From SpSt-539 sp964549445 (GTDB lineage Bacteria; Planctomycetota; Phycisphaerae; UBA1845; UTPLA1), in the NCBI GenBank assembly GCA_964549445.1, contig CAZJVS010000003.1, positions 131,740 through 195,739 of the forward strand: a stretch of 64,000 nt of DNA, in the 5' to 3' direction. The translations under genes were made by a program, and so were the position numbers. Below are positions 35,832-44,101 of the stretch, in pieces; the first letter of the stretch is position 1; every line of letters starts with the position of its first letter. A model generated the notes under the pieces. The model did not search any database and was not told where the DNA came from. It saw nothing but the letters and a program-made list of their open reading frames with translations.

Positions 35832-36335
35832 TCACACTCGACCCCGCCGCCACGTTCCGCTTCGCCCGCCCGATTTTTCGATCAGCACGATCGGTCCAAT
35901 CGTCATGCCCCGGTCAATCGCCTTGCACATGTCGTAGATCGTCAGGGCGGCGACGCTCGCCGCGACGAGCGCCTCCATCTCGACACCGGTCCGCGCACGA
36001 ACGACGGCCTCGGTTGAGATGATCAGTCGTCCCGGTGGCTTCAATTCCATCGCAACCGAGACCGAATCGATCGGCAGTCCGTGACACAGCGGAATGAGTT
36101 CGTGCGTACGCTTAGCTGCCTGGATCCCGGCGATCCGGGCTGCCGCCAGTACGTCTCCTTTCAGCACGCCGCCACCGGCGATCGCGCGGAGCGTCGCCGG
36201 CCGCATGGCGACCTCGGCTCGTGCGCCGGCCCGGCGGAGCGTCACACCCTTGGCCGAAACATCCACCATCCGAGCCCGGCCGGCTGCGTCGAGATGCGTG
36301 AGTCTTGTCTTTTCTTTTCGACTGCGCCGTGCCAC
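35832..36335 (-). CDS. moaC: MoaC, cyclic pyranopterin monophosphate synthase
   Basis: 167 aa. Family text is clear: MVDVSAKGVTLRRA, KGDVLAAARIAGIQAAKRT, LIPLCHGLPIDSV, the C-terminal GVEMEALVAASVAALTIYD and MCKAIDRGM with catalytic Asp and Lys. MoaC acts after MoaA in molybdenum cofactor synthesis. The start is GTG 36335 with GGAGG before it; it lies 19 nt after the UDP-sugar pyrophosphorylase gene. No other moa gene is in the window. Confidence 0.95.
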   Translation of the reverse strand: MARRSRKEKTRLTHLDAAGRARMVDVSAKGVTLRRAGARAEVAMRPATLRAIAGGGVLKGDVLAAARIAGIQAAKRTHELIPLCHGLPIDSVSVAMELKPPGRLIISTEAVVRARTGVEMEALVAASVAALTIYDMCKAIDRGMTIGPIVLIEKSGGRSGTWRRGRV

Positions 36336-36354
36336 GACGTCCTCCGCCGAACCG

Positions 36355-37791
36355 TCACGCGATCAGGATGGGCCCGTCGGTCCTGATTTGCGAAACCTCG
36401 TCTCCTCGTTGCGCGAGGTCGGACGCCGACATCGCCTTCAGCGGACTGATCTCAATCGGAACGGCTGGCTCCCCGTCCGTCCGACGCGGAACCCGAACGC
36501 CGGCACCTTCCAGCCACCGCGCGGCGCGGCGAATCATGTCGCGCTGCGCCGATGGCAACGAGTCGACGCCTGACGCGTTCTTGACCGGGCTGAACTCCTC
36601 GGCCCGATCCACTTCGAGCAGTAGCGGCGTCCCGTGCGAAAGCGGCAACGCATCGAAGATGAACGATTCCAACTTCACTGCGTTCGGCATCGTCGGTTCG
36701 ACGCGCTGTCCGGTCGCCAGGTCGATATGGGGTACTTTCTTGTCGGCGCGGTGCCACGGCAGGGCGAAATGCGTCCGATCGGCCGTCAACCGTTCCACGA
36801 ACCGCCGCGAGAGCAGGTGAATCGCGAGGTTGGCCGCATCGAATCGTCGCGTACCATCTGGATTTCGCGCTGTCGCCAGTTCGTCCCGCAGATCCGAGTA
36901 TTCAATGACGCTCACCTTTCCGTCTGCCAGGACACAGTTGCCCACGCGCTCGCGATCATCGGCCTTCGCCGTCACCTTGCACGACATCTCGCAGCTGCGT
37001 ACTGCATGTAGTCCGATGAACAAAGGATCAATGCACCTCACCAGCGGGTTGTCGACCTGAAAGTAGCTCAGTAATTCGACCCCGCGTTGTGCCATGTCGG
37101 CCAGGCACCCGCTCGCCGCCAGCGCGAGCAGTGTCCCGCCGTGACCGTTCGGCGCGAGCGCCACGCGGTGCTTCGCTTCCAGCAGGACGAGCCCGTCCGT
37201 GCCGAATGCCGGCATGACCCCCTGCTGAAAGAACCTGACCTGCTCCGCAGTCAGTCCAAAAAAAGCGTTGCGTCGAAAGAAGTCTTGTGTCGCCGCATCA
37301 TTCGCCGGGCTCGTCATGACGTACCACGGAATCGTCCGGCCCGCGCGTCGCCCCGTCGCAAGAATCTGTTCCGCGAAGACGGCAAACAACGGCTTGCCGG
37401 AAATCGGCGTCACCGGCAGACAGCCCTTCGGTCCGTCGAAGCCCAGTCGCGTCCCTTGACCGCCGGCTACCATCAGCGCGGCAACTTTCCCTCCGGCGAT
37501 CAGATCGTTGCCCCTCGTCTCGGCCTCGCGGATGGCGGTGTCACGCCGCTCGACTTCGCCGCGCGACACAAACGGCGCGGGTTCGATTCGCAAATGGTGG
37601 TCGTGCGACGGCTTGGCTCGCACGAATCGCTCGACCAGGTCCGGAATGGGAACGAAGTCAATCTGCTCGATATCCTCCAGCAACGTCGCGCGTTGCGAAT
37701 CGCTCAGCTCCGACCAATACGTGAATAGATGCTCTTGCCCGTACGTGCGAGCCCGCTCCTTCGCCCGTTCCAGTCGTTCCGTCATCGCCAC
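36355..37791 (-). CDS. eukaryote-type UDP-N-acetylglucosamine (UDP-sugar) pyrophosphorylase
   Basis: 478 aa. UDPGP-family motifs occur in order: nucleotide-binding AGGQGTRLGFDGPKG (about 108-122), FFQQGVMPAF, NGHGGTLLAL, SYFQVDNPLVRCIDP and EEFSPVKNASG. The last two are characteristic of UAP1/AGX-type UDP-GlcNAc/GalNAc pyrophosphorylases rather than of the bacterial GlmU. It makes UDP-HexNAc from UTP and the sugar 1-phosphate. Start GTG 37791 or ATG 37785; no strong Shine-Dalgarno for either. Confidence 0.85.
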   Translation of the reverse strand: MAMTERLERAKERARTYGQEHLFTYWSELSDSQRATLLEDIEQIDFVPIPDLVERFVRAKPSHDHHLRIEPAPFVSRGEVERRDTAIREAETRGNDLIAGGKVAALMVAGGQGTRLGFDGPKGCLPVTPISGKPLFAVFAEQILATGRRAGRTIPWYVMTSPANDAATQDFFRRNAFFGLTAEQVRFFQQGVMPAFGTDGLVLLEAKHRVALAPNGHGGTLLALAASGCLADMAQRGVELLSYFQVDNPLVRCIDPLFIGLHAVRSCEMSCKVTAKADDRERVGNCVLADGKVSVIEYSDLRDELATARNPDGTRRFDAANLAIHLLSRRFVERLTADRTHFALPWHRADKKVPHIDLATGQRVEPTMPNAVKLESFIFDALPLSHGTPLLLEVDRAEEFSPVKNASGVDSLPSAQRDMIRRAARWLEGAGVRVPRRTDGEPAVPIEISPLKAMSASDLAQRGDEVSQIRTDGPILIA

Positions 37792-38586
37792 CGCCGCGCC
37801 CCAGTGAAAGCCGCTGGGTCAATTCACAAATCCTGCTTCGGACTCTCGGCAAGTCTCGATCGCTTGTCAACGCCGGCGACGGACAGCCGCACACGGAGAT
37901 GTTTGATCGGTCTGGTCCGCTCGTCAGAGCGCAAGCATTTAAAAATCATGACCTTATACTAATCCACCATCGATCTGGTAGGCATCGGCTTGGGTTACGC
38001 TTTTGCAAGAGCGGCAGTTCGGACAGTTCGCCGGCTCAGCTCCTCCACCCGAATTATCATTGACGACCATGCGATACCGATATTATCATCCTGACGGTGG
38101 CAGGCGGAAAGGCTGACCTGTTACCGCGGGCAAGGGTCGAACGGCCGTTATCATAACATAGTTGTTTTCTAATACCGACCAATCTTCATTCTCCTGCCAG
38201 TGCCCCACGCCCTGACGAAGACCAGCCGAAGCCAAAGCTTAACGCAGGTACAACGCAGCGGATTCGGAACTCCTTGATGGCTCCGTCGACACGTTCGGCG
38301 GCATCGGTGTTGTCCGTGTTTGATTGCGTCGCAATGTAGGGTGCGAGCCGGTGGGTGTTCCGCCGGAACAGCTCGCCCCCCAGAGGAACGGCCGGACAGC
38401 TCCAGCGAATCTGTCCGGCGGCGTGCGGAGGAACGAGACGGTTTTCGCGGCAGGCTGGATTGAAGCGCTCCTTGGAGAACGCCTCAGTCGATCGTCCTAA
38501 TAAGTCCTATTCCGTGAAGGCCGCCCGATAGTCGCTCTCGCATCCGTCGTGCGTGATAGTGCTCGCTGGCGAAGAAGGAGACTGCA
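37792..38586. other. 795-nt gene-free region, partly AT-rich
   Basis: No supported gene. The part 37930-38190 is AT-rich for this window and repeats ATTATCAT (38053-38060, 38082-38089) and TTATCAT (38148-38154). TTGACG (38060-38065) and TATTAT (38081-38086) could be a promoter with a 15-nt spacer. On the minus strand, 38506-38186 is open for 107 codons with coding-like text but has no ATG, GTG or TTG near its 5' end; it may be a gene remnant. The last bases carry the GAAGGAG of the next gene. Confidence 0.5.
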
Positions 38587-39477
38587 ATGAATAAGAAACG
38601 CAGGTGGGGTTTTACACTGATCGAGCTGCTGGTGGTGGTCGCCATCATCGCCCTGCTGATCTCGATCCTGCTGCCCTCGCTGTCGCGAGCCCGCGAATTG
38701 TCCAAGCGGACGGTTTGTCTGGCGAATCAGCGCGGCATCGGCCAGGGCATGCACATCTACGCGGCCGATGGCGATACGTTCCCGATGTACGCCGGCCCCA
38801 GCCCGGGCAACAACGTCAAGTACTTCGACCCCCAGTTGCGGAACATTACCCAGGCCGCTCAGATTCCCTCGACCCTCGGTGATACCAACGCAAGTCCGAC
38901 GATCGATCTCTGGATGCTCCTCCGCGGATTGAACTCGACACCCAAGCAGTTCATCTGCCCGAGCACCAACGACCAGCCCGATCCCGAGCAGGACTACACG
39001 CGCGACTACGACTTCCTTGATTCGTCGCGGTTGAGCTATGGCTATCAGTACCAGCACGCGACTTCGACCACGCAGCAGCAGCGGCCGAAGCCGCTCGGTA
39101 CCGCCGGTACCGACCCACGCTGGCCGGTCATGGCAGACGCGAATCCGAAGCTGAAGGGTGGCGTCACGTCGGCCGTCGATGCCGATCGCAGGTCGTCGTT
39201 CAAGGGTAACAGCGCCAACCATACGAACCGCGAGGTCAGCAACGTCCTCTTCCAGGACGGACACGCCGAGTCCAGCAAGGAGCCCGGCGTTGGTCTCAAC
39301 GGTCTCAGCGGCCAGGGCGGACGACCCAATGACAACATTTATTCGTTGATCAGCTCCCAGAACAACATCGTCGACCCTGGTTTCCAATACCCGACATTTT
39401 CTCTGGGGCAGGTTGGTTCCGCGACGACAGGTACGCTTTCGCTTGGCAGTCGCTCGGACGCGTGCCTTACCCCATAG
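38587..39477 (+). CDS. prepilin-like protein with H-x9-DGH domain
   Basis: 296 aa. A type III/IV-pilin leader, RRWGFTLIELLVVVAIIALLI (Gly before Phe, Glu at +5; the run is part of residues 5-26), is followed by a planctomycete-type pseudopilin domain. Its C-terminal part has NHTNREVSNVLFQDGH-type text, i.e. His, nine residues, Asp-Gly. Such genes are multiplied in Planctomycetes and probably give cell-surface or periplasmic fibres through a type II secretion/type IV pilus machine. AAGGAG is eight nt before the ATG. A strong terminator follows. Confidence 0.85.
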   Translation: MNKKRRWGFTLIELLVVVAIIALLISILLPSLSRARELSKRTVCLANQRGIGQGMHIYAADGDTFPMYAGPSPGNNVKYFDPQLRNITQAAQIPSTLGDTNASPTIDLWMLLRGLNSTPKQFICPSTNDQPDPEQDYTRDYDFLDSSRLSYGYQYQHATSTTQQQRPKPLGTAGTDPRWPVMADANPKLKGGVTSAVDADRRSSFKGNSANHTNREVSNVLFQDGHAESSKEPGVGLNGLSGQGGRPNDNIYSLISSQNNIVDPGFQYPTFSLGQVGSATTGTLSLGSRSDACLTP

Positions 39478-39506
39478 TCATCCGGGTTGATGCAAATCGC
39501 CTTGTT

Positions 39507-39541
39507 GAATCGGCAGCCCCTCGGGCTGCCGATTCTTTTTT
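39507..39541 (+). terminator. Rho-independent terminator
   Basis: A 13-bp perfect stem, GAATCGGCAGCCC with GGGCTGCCGATTC, closes a three-base loop and is followed by six T. It lies 30 nt after the prepilin-like gene and is the clearest intrinsic terminator in the window. Confidence 0.95.
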
Positions 39542-39661
39542 GGCGCTGACGACACGTTGCAACCCTCGACGCGTTGGCTTCCAACGATCATCGCGATACG
39601 CTGCGAGCCCTCCGGCACGCCCGCTCCGGCCGTGCCGCCTGAACAGGAGAGGGAAACGTCC

Positions 39662-41602
39662 ATGAGCATTGCCCGCGACGTCGACGCCAAGGCCATCGAA
39701 CTCGCAAAACACGTCCTCCGCATGACAACGGCCTCCGGCTCCGGCCACCCTTCGAGCAGTCTCGCGATCCTGCACATCCTCATTACTCTCATGCACCGCG
39801 TCATGCGCTTCAATCCAAGCGATCCGTGGCAGCCCGGCGCCGATCGCCTCGTGCTCTCGGAGGGCCATGCCGTCCCCGCTCTCTACGCCGTTTACGCAGA
39901 CCTCGGCGGCGTCGTCGGTCGCGATCGCGAATCCGCCCGGCCGCTGTCCATGAGTGACCTCCCCTCACTCCGTGAGCAAGACAGCCCGCTCGACGGCCAC
40001 CCCAATCCTGCCGAGTGCTTTCCGTTCTTCGATGCCGCCACCGGTTCGCTCGGCCAGGGCCTCTCGGTCGCAGCCGGACTCGCGCTGGCAGCCCGCCTGC
40101 GCGGCGTCGACAAGCGGATCTTCGTCGTCATCGGCGACGGCGAATCGCGCGAAGGCCAGATCTGGGAAGCCGCGGATTTCGTTGTCGACCACCGCCTTGC
40201 GAATGTCACCGCCTTCTTCAACTGCAACGGCCAGGGACAGGCCGCCCATGTCTCGCACCAGCAGTCCGCCGACGTGCTTGCCGCCAAGCTCGCCGCCTTC
40301 GGCTGGCTCGTCCGCGCCATTGATGGCCACAACGCCGACGAGATTCTTGCCGCCGCAAAGCCGGCCGATCGCCCCATCGCCGTCGTTACTCGCACCGTCA
40401 AGGGTTGGGGCGTCCCGCTCCTGCAGGACCAGGGCCACCACGGAAAGCCACTGACCGAAAAGGAGCTGCCGCAAGGCGAGTCCGAACTGAACGCCACGGC
40501 GGCCCGACTTCACGTGATGGTCGGCGGCCCGTCGCTGACGGGGCCCGGCGCGCCGCCCGAATGCAAGCCGCTGCCGCATCGCCCGATCGCGCGGCCCGAC
40601 TTTGCTTCAGCCATGAAGGACGCCGGCCTCTCCGGCGTTGTGGACAAGAACGCCTGCGGAACCCGCCGCGCCTACGGTGCCGCCCTGCTCGCACTCGGCA
40701 AGGCCGACGAGCGCGTGATCGCCCTCGACGGCGACGTCTCCAACTCCACATTCGCCGATATCTTCGCCAAAGCCCTCCCCAATCGCTTCTTCGAAGGCAA
40801 GATCGCCGAGCAGAACATCGTGTCGGCTGCCGCCGGTGCTGCCGCGGCCGGCTTCATCCCCTTTGTCAGCTCGTTTGCGAAGTTCCTCGCCCGCGCCTAC
40901 GACCAGGTCGAGATGGCTCAAATCACCCGCGCCAACATCAAGCTCGTCGGCTCGCACGCCGGCGTCTCGCTTGCCGCTGATGGCCCGAGCCAGATGAGCT
41001 TGCACGACGTCGCCTATTTCCGCTCGGCCTCCCTCGCCGACAACGGTCGGGGTGCGCCCGTCTGTGTTACGTTTCATCCGTCGGACGCAGTCTCCGCTTT
41101 CCACTGTACCTGGCTGGCCGCCAACCACCCCGGTATGTGCTTTCTGCGAACCCACCGCCCCGACGTTCCGTTGCTCTACAAGCCCGACCGGTCGTTTGAG
41201 ATCGGCGGTTCGCACGTGCTCGCCGGAGGCAAGGGCAATGAAGCGCTGACCATCGTCTCCGCCGGCTACATGGTCCACGTCTGCAAGCAGGTCGTGGCTT
41301 CGCTGGAGGCGGCCGGTAATCCGGCGACGCTCATTGACGCCTATTCGTTCCCGCTCAAGATCGACCCGATTCTGCGGGCGGCGAAGTCGTCGAACGGCCG
41401 GGTTCTGGTTGTCGAGGACAATTACGTCGGCGGCCTGGCCGATGCGGTCGCGCTCGCTGCGGCCGAGCACGGCGGTGTCCGTGTCCACGGCATGACCTGC
41501 CGTCGGATTCCCAAGAGTGCTCGCACGCCCGAGGAAGTCCTCGCCTACGTGGGCCTCTCACCGCGCGACATCGAAGCCGAAGCCCGCCGCCTGATCGGCT
41601 GA
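39662..41602 (+). CDS. tkt: transketolase
   Basis: 646 aa from ATG 39662, preceded by CAGGAGAGGG. Thiamine diphosphate motif GDGESREGQ...N (158-188), early catalytic His in SGSGHPS, central Pyr domain with FFEGKIAEQNIVSAAAG (catalytic Glu) and a C-terminal transketolase domain. It is a full-length single-chain enzyme transferring two-carbon ketol units in the pentose phosphate pathway. The frame continues 35 codons upstream without a good start. Confidence 0.92.
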   Translation: MSIARDVDAKAIELAKHVLRMTTASGSGHPSSSLAILHILITLMHRVMRFNPSDPWQPGADRLVLSEGHAVPALYAVYADLGGVVGRDRESARPLSMSDLPSLREQDSPLDGHPNPAECFPFFDAATGSLGQGLSVAAGLALAARLRGVDKRIFVVIGDGESREGQIWEAADFVVDHRLANVTAFFNCNGQGQAAHVSHQQSADVLAAKLAAFGWLVRAIDGHNADEILAAAKPADRPIAVVTRTVKGWGVPLLQDQGHHGKPLTEKELPQGESELNATAARLHVMVGGPSLTGPGAPPECKPLPHRPIARPDFASAMKDAGLSGVVDKNACGTRRAYGAALLALGKADERVIALDGDVSNSTFADIFAKALPNRFFEGKIAEQNIVSAAAGAAAAGFIPFVSSFAKFLARAYDQVEMAQITRANIKLVGSHAGVSLAADGPSQMSLHDVAYFRSASLADNGRGAPVCVTFHPSDAVSAFHCTWLAANHPGMCFLRTHRPDVPLLYKPDRSFEIGGSHVLAGGKGNEALTIVSAGYMVHVCKQVVASLEAAGNPATLIDAYSFPLKIDPILRAAKSSNGRVLVVEDNYVGGLADAVALAAAEHGGVRVHGMTCRRIPKSARTPEEVLAYVGLSPRDIEAEARRLIG

Positions 41603-41629
41603 GTTAGCGAGCCGTTGGGAGCGTTCTCC

Positions 41630-42595
41630 ATGTCCAATCCGTCCCGTCGCGATTTTCTCCACGGCGCCATCGCCGCGGGTCTTGCCGCGGCCTGCCCGCG
41701 CGCAGCATCCGCACAAACGACCGCCCAGACGTCGCCGGCAGCGGCCCCGTTCCGGTTCGCTCACCTGTCCGACATTCACATCGAACCCGAACTCTCCGCG
41801 CCGCAGGGTTTCGCGCAATGCCTCAAATCCCTGCACGCCCTGGACAAGCGCCCCGATTTCATCCTCACCGGCGGCGACCTCGTCTTCGATGTGCTCGAGG
41901 CTCCGCCGCAACGCGCGAAGGAGCTCTTCGGCCTCTACAGCAAAGTCCTCTCCGACAACACCGATATTCCCGTCCACAACACCCTCGGCAATCATGACGT
42001 CTTTGGCTGGATGACCCGCGATGGCCTCACCCCGAAATCCCCCGGCTATGGAAAGGCCCTTGCCAAAGACCTGCTCCATCTCACCGAGTCGTACCACGAG
42101 TTCGAGCACAAGGGCTGGCACTTCTTCGTGCTCGACAACATCCAGCCCGCCGCCGACCCCGCCCAGGTCTACCAGGGCGGCCTCGATCGCACGCAGATGG
42201 AATGGCTCACCGAGCGGCTCAAGCGCTGTAAGCCCGGCACGCCGATCGCCGTCTGCGAGCACATCCCCATGCTCACCGTCACCGCCTTCGCCTTCCCCGG
42301 AACCTACAAGCAAAACAAGTGGGAATTCTCCAACAGTCTCGTCTGCGGTGACACCGTCGAACGCCTGAAGCTCTACGCCGACTACAACGTCCGGCTCTGC
42401 CTCTCCGGCCACGTCCACCAGCTCGACAAAATCGACTATCGCGGCATGACCGTCATCTGCGACGGCGCCGTCTGTGGAAACTGGTGGAAGGGCCCGCGCG
42501 AGGGCGTTAAGGAGGGCTATGGCGTCCTCGGCCTCTGGCCCGATGGTCGCGTCGAGCATCACTACCGCGACTACGGCTGGAAGGCCCGCGCCTGA
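41630..42595 (+). CDS. Tat-exported calcineurin-like phosphoesterase
   Basis: 321 aa from ATG 41630 (GGGAG upstream). The N-terminus SRRDFLHG followed by an Ala-rich helix and ASAQ is a twin-arginine signal. The metallophosphoesterase ligands are in order: LSDIHIE, LTGGDLVF, TLGNHDVF, CEHIP and LSGHVHQLD. It is close to the 3',5'-cyclic-nucleotide or phosphodiesterase-like (CpdA/PhoD-neighbour) group; substrate unknown. Starts 27 nt after transketolase. Confidence 0.85.
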   Translation: MSNPSRRDFLHGAIAAGLAAACPRAASAQTTAQTSPAAAPFRFAHLSDIHIEPELSAPQGFAQCLKSLHALDKRPDFILTGGDLVFDVLEAPPQRAKELFGLYSKVLSDNTDIPVHNTLGNHDVFGWMTRDGLTPKSPGYGKALAKDLLHLTESYHEFEHKGWHFFVLDNIQPAADPAQVYQGGLDRTQMEWLTERLKRCKPGTPIAVCEHIPMLTVTAFAFPGTYKQNKWEFSNSLVCGDTVERLKLYADYNVRLCLSGHVHQLDKIDYRGMTVICDGAVCGNWWKGPREGVKEGYGVLGLWPDGRVEHHYRDYGWKARA

Positions 42596-42626
42596 CCCGC
42601 CCGTAGGGTTTGTTCCGCGCGCGGAA

Positions 42627-42662
42627 CTCGGGGCGATCTCCACGCATGGAAATCCGCCCCGA
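42627..42662. terminator. bidirectional stem-loop between convergent genes
   Basis: CTCGGGGCG (42627-42635) pairs with CGCCCCGAG (42654-42662), and the inner part adds a second helix closed by CGCA, with one bulge and one mismatch. It sits between the phosphoesterase (plus) and the lipoprotein (minus). There is no T-tract on either side, so termination activity is uncertain. Confidence 0.5.
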
Positions 42663-42695
42663 GCGATTCCGCCGCTATAATTGCTTCTCGAACGC

Positions 42696-43427
42696 TTAGT
42701 TCAATTGCCACGTCGAGCCGGGATACAGCGCCGACGGCGGCTGCGTACCCTTGAACTCGATCGTCTGTATCGCCGTGTATGTCGCCGTGTACCCCGACGG
42801 AATCGCCGGCCGACCCGCGTTCGTGTCTTCCGGAATGTCCGCCAGCGCCTTGAGCTGCAGCCGTTGAGTCAGCTTGCCGCTCATCGTCTCGTCGTGCACG
42901 GTGATCTCCACGACGCCGGTGACTTTCTGCTCAATGTTTGGGTCGCCCCCGCTCCCGAAGATCACCTCGCCCGACGTAAACACACCGTTCACGAGTTGAA
43001 ACTGCCGCCCCAGGATGCCGTCGTTATGCGGCGAATCCAAACGCACGATGTTGTTCTGTGGATCGTAGTTGTACGTCTGAATCAGGAAGTTCGCCGGATC
43101 GAAGACGACATACGTGATCTCGCTGTTCCCCGATGGGCCGCTGCCAAACGGCTCGCTGCCCGCGTACGAGATGAACAGGTTATTGGGTGCGTCCCACGAG
43201 CCGCTGAACGTGCCGGCGAACTCCAGCCGCCACATGCCGGCCAGTGTCTTCACCTTTTCCGCTGGCGCCGCGTCGATGTTCTGCGAGTTCGACGCCGGGT
43301 CCTGCTCCTTCTGCGGAAGGCCGAGCAGTGCGTCAAGAAACGGCAGCGGTGCGCAAGCCGTCAATGCCGCCGCGCCGAACAAGAACGCAATCATCAACCC
43401 CTTGCCGAGAATATTGTCCCGATTCAT
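42696..43427 (-). CDS. probable lipoprotein
   Basis: 243 aa from ATG 43427 with GGGGGC just upstream. Hydrophobic signal ending LTAC gives lipidated Cys25. The mature part is beta-rich (GMWRLEFAGTFSGSW, TGVVEITVHDETMSGKLTQRL) and may be a lipocalin-like or sandwich fold. No known family recognised. Confidence 0.65.
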   Translation of the reverse strand: MNRDNILGKGLMIAFLFGAAALTACAPLPFLDALLGLPQKEQDPASNSQNIDAAPAEKVKTLAGMWRLEFAGTFSGSWDAPNNLFISYAGSEPFGSGPSGNSEITYVVFDPANFLIQTYNYDPQNNIVRLDSPHNDGILGRQFQLVNGVFTSGEVIFGSGGDPNIEQKVTGVVEITVHDETMSGKLTQRLQLKALADIPEDTNAGRPAIPSGYTATYTAIQTIEFKGTQPPSALYPGSTWQLN

Positions 43428-43685
43428 GGATGCCCCCAATGGCCAGCAATATTTTTCCGCGAATTCCCGCGCAAGCGCTCGGTCCGAATCCGCATGCGGA
43501 TCGTGTCAGTCAGCCGACCGATGCCTTGTCGCCCGGTCGGACGCGGGGCGCTCAGCCCGCACTCACGGTCTCGCGATCACATCGGGTCGATTAATAGACT
43601 TGTTAATGTTGTTTATGAACGGTCCGGGGCCGAGAACCTTGCGGCCGAGAATCAGGCGAATGGACGCCGAAATCGGGCCGTCGCC

Positions 43686-44018
43686 TTACGCCGTCTCCGG
43701 CGCGATGACGACCGCAGTGCCATAGCAGAGAACTTCCGTGCCACCCTTGGCAACGTCCGACGCATCGTAGCGAAGTCCGACAATCGCGTTTGCGCCGACC
43801 GCGACCGCGTGGTCGACCAGCAGTTCGTACGCTTGCTGTCTTGCCTGTTCGCACATCTCGGTGTAAGCCCCGATGCGTCCGCCGATAATCGACTTCAGCC
43901 CGCCGAAAATGTTCTGTGTAATTGTGGGCGCGCGAACGATGATCCCTCTCACAACGCCGAGGTAACGTTGGATGCGATATCCTTCAATCGTAAACGTAGT
44001 CGTGACCGGAATGCTCAT
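43686..44018 (-). CDS. YbjQ/UPF0145-family protein
   Basis: 110 aa: family text GYRIQRYLGVVRGIIVRAPTI, FGGLKSIIGGRIGAYTEMCEQAR, AVGANAIVGLRYD. The fold is the small Dodecin-like DUF74 'heavy-metal-binding' domain that oligomerises; function is not established. GGAGAG precedes the ATG. Single gene between a lipoprotein and an ABC permease. Confidence 0.88.
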   Translation of the reverse strand: MSIPVTTTFTIEGYRIQRYLGVVRGIIVRAPTITQNIFGGLKSIIGGRIGAYTEMCEQARQQAYELLVDHAVAVGANAIVGLRYDASDVAKGGTEVLCYGTAVVIAPETA

Positions 44019-44101
44019 TTCAACTCTCCAACACGCAACGCCGGCCGATTGAAACCTCGGTCGCCCGGGCCGTCAAAAGCCCGCCACGTGCGGAGTTCGG
44101 A

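Noticed and set aside
38186..38506. Functional gene in the long gap
   Set aside because: Open for 107 codons but no start codon near the 5' end and no Shine-Dalgarno; kept only as a possible remnant.
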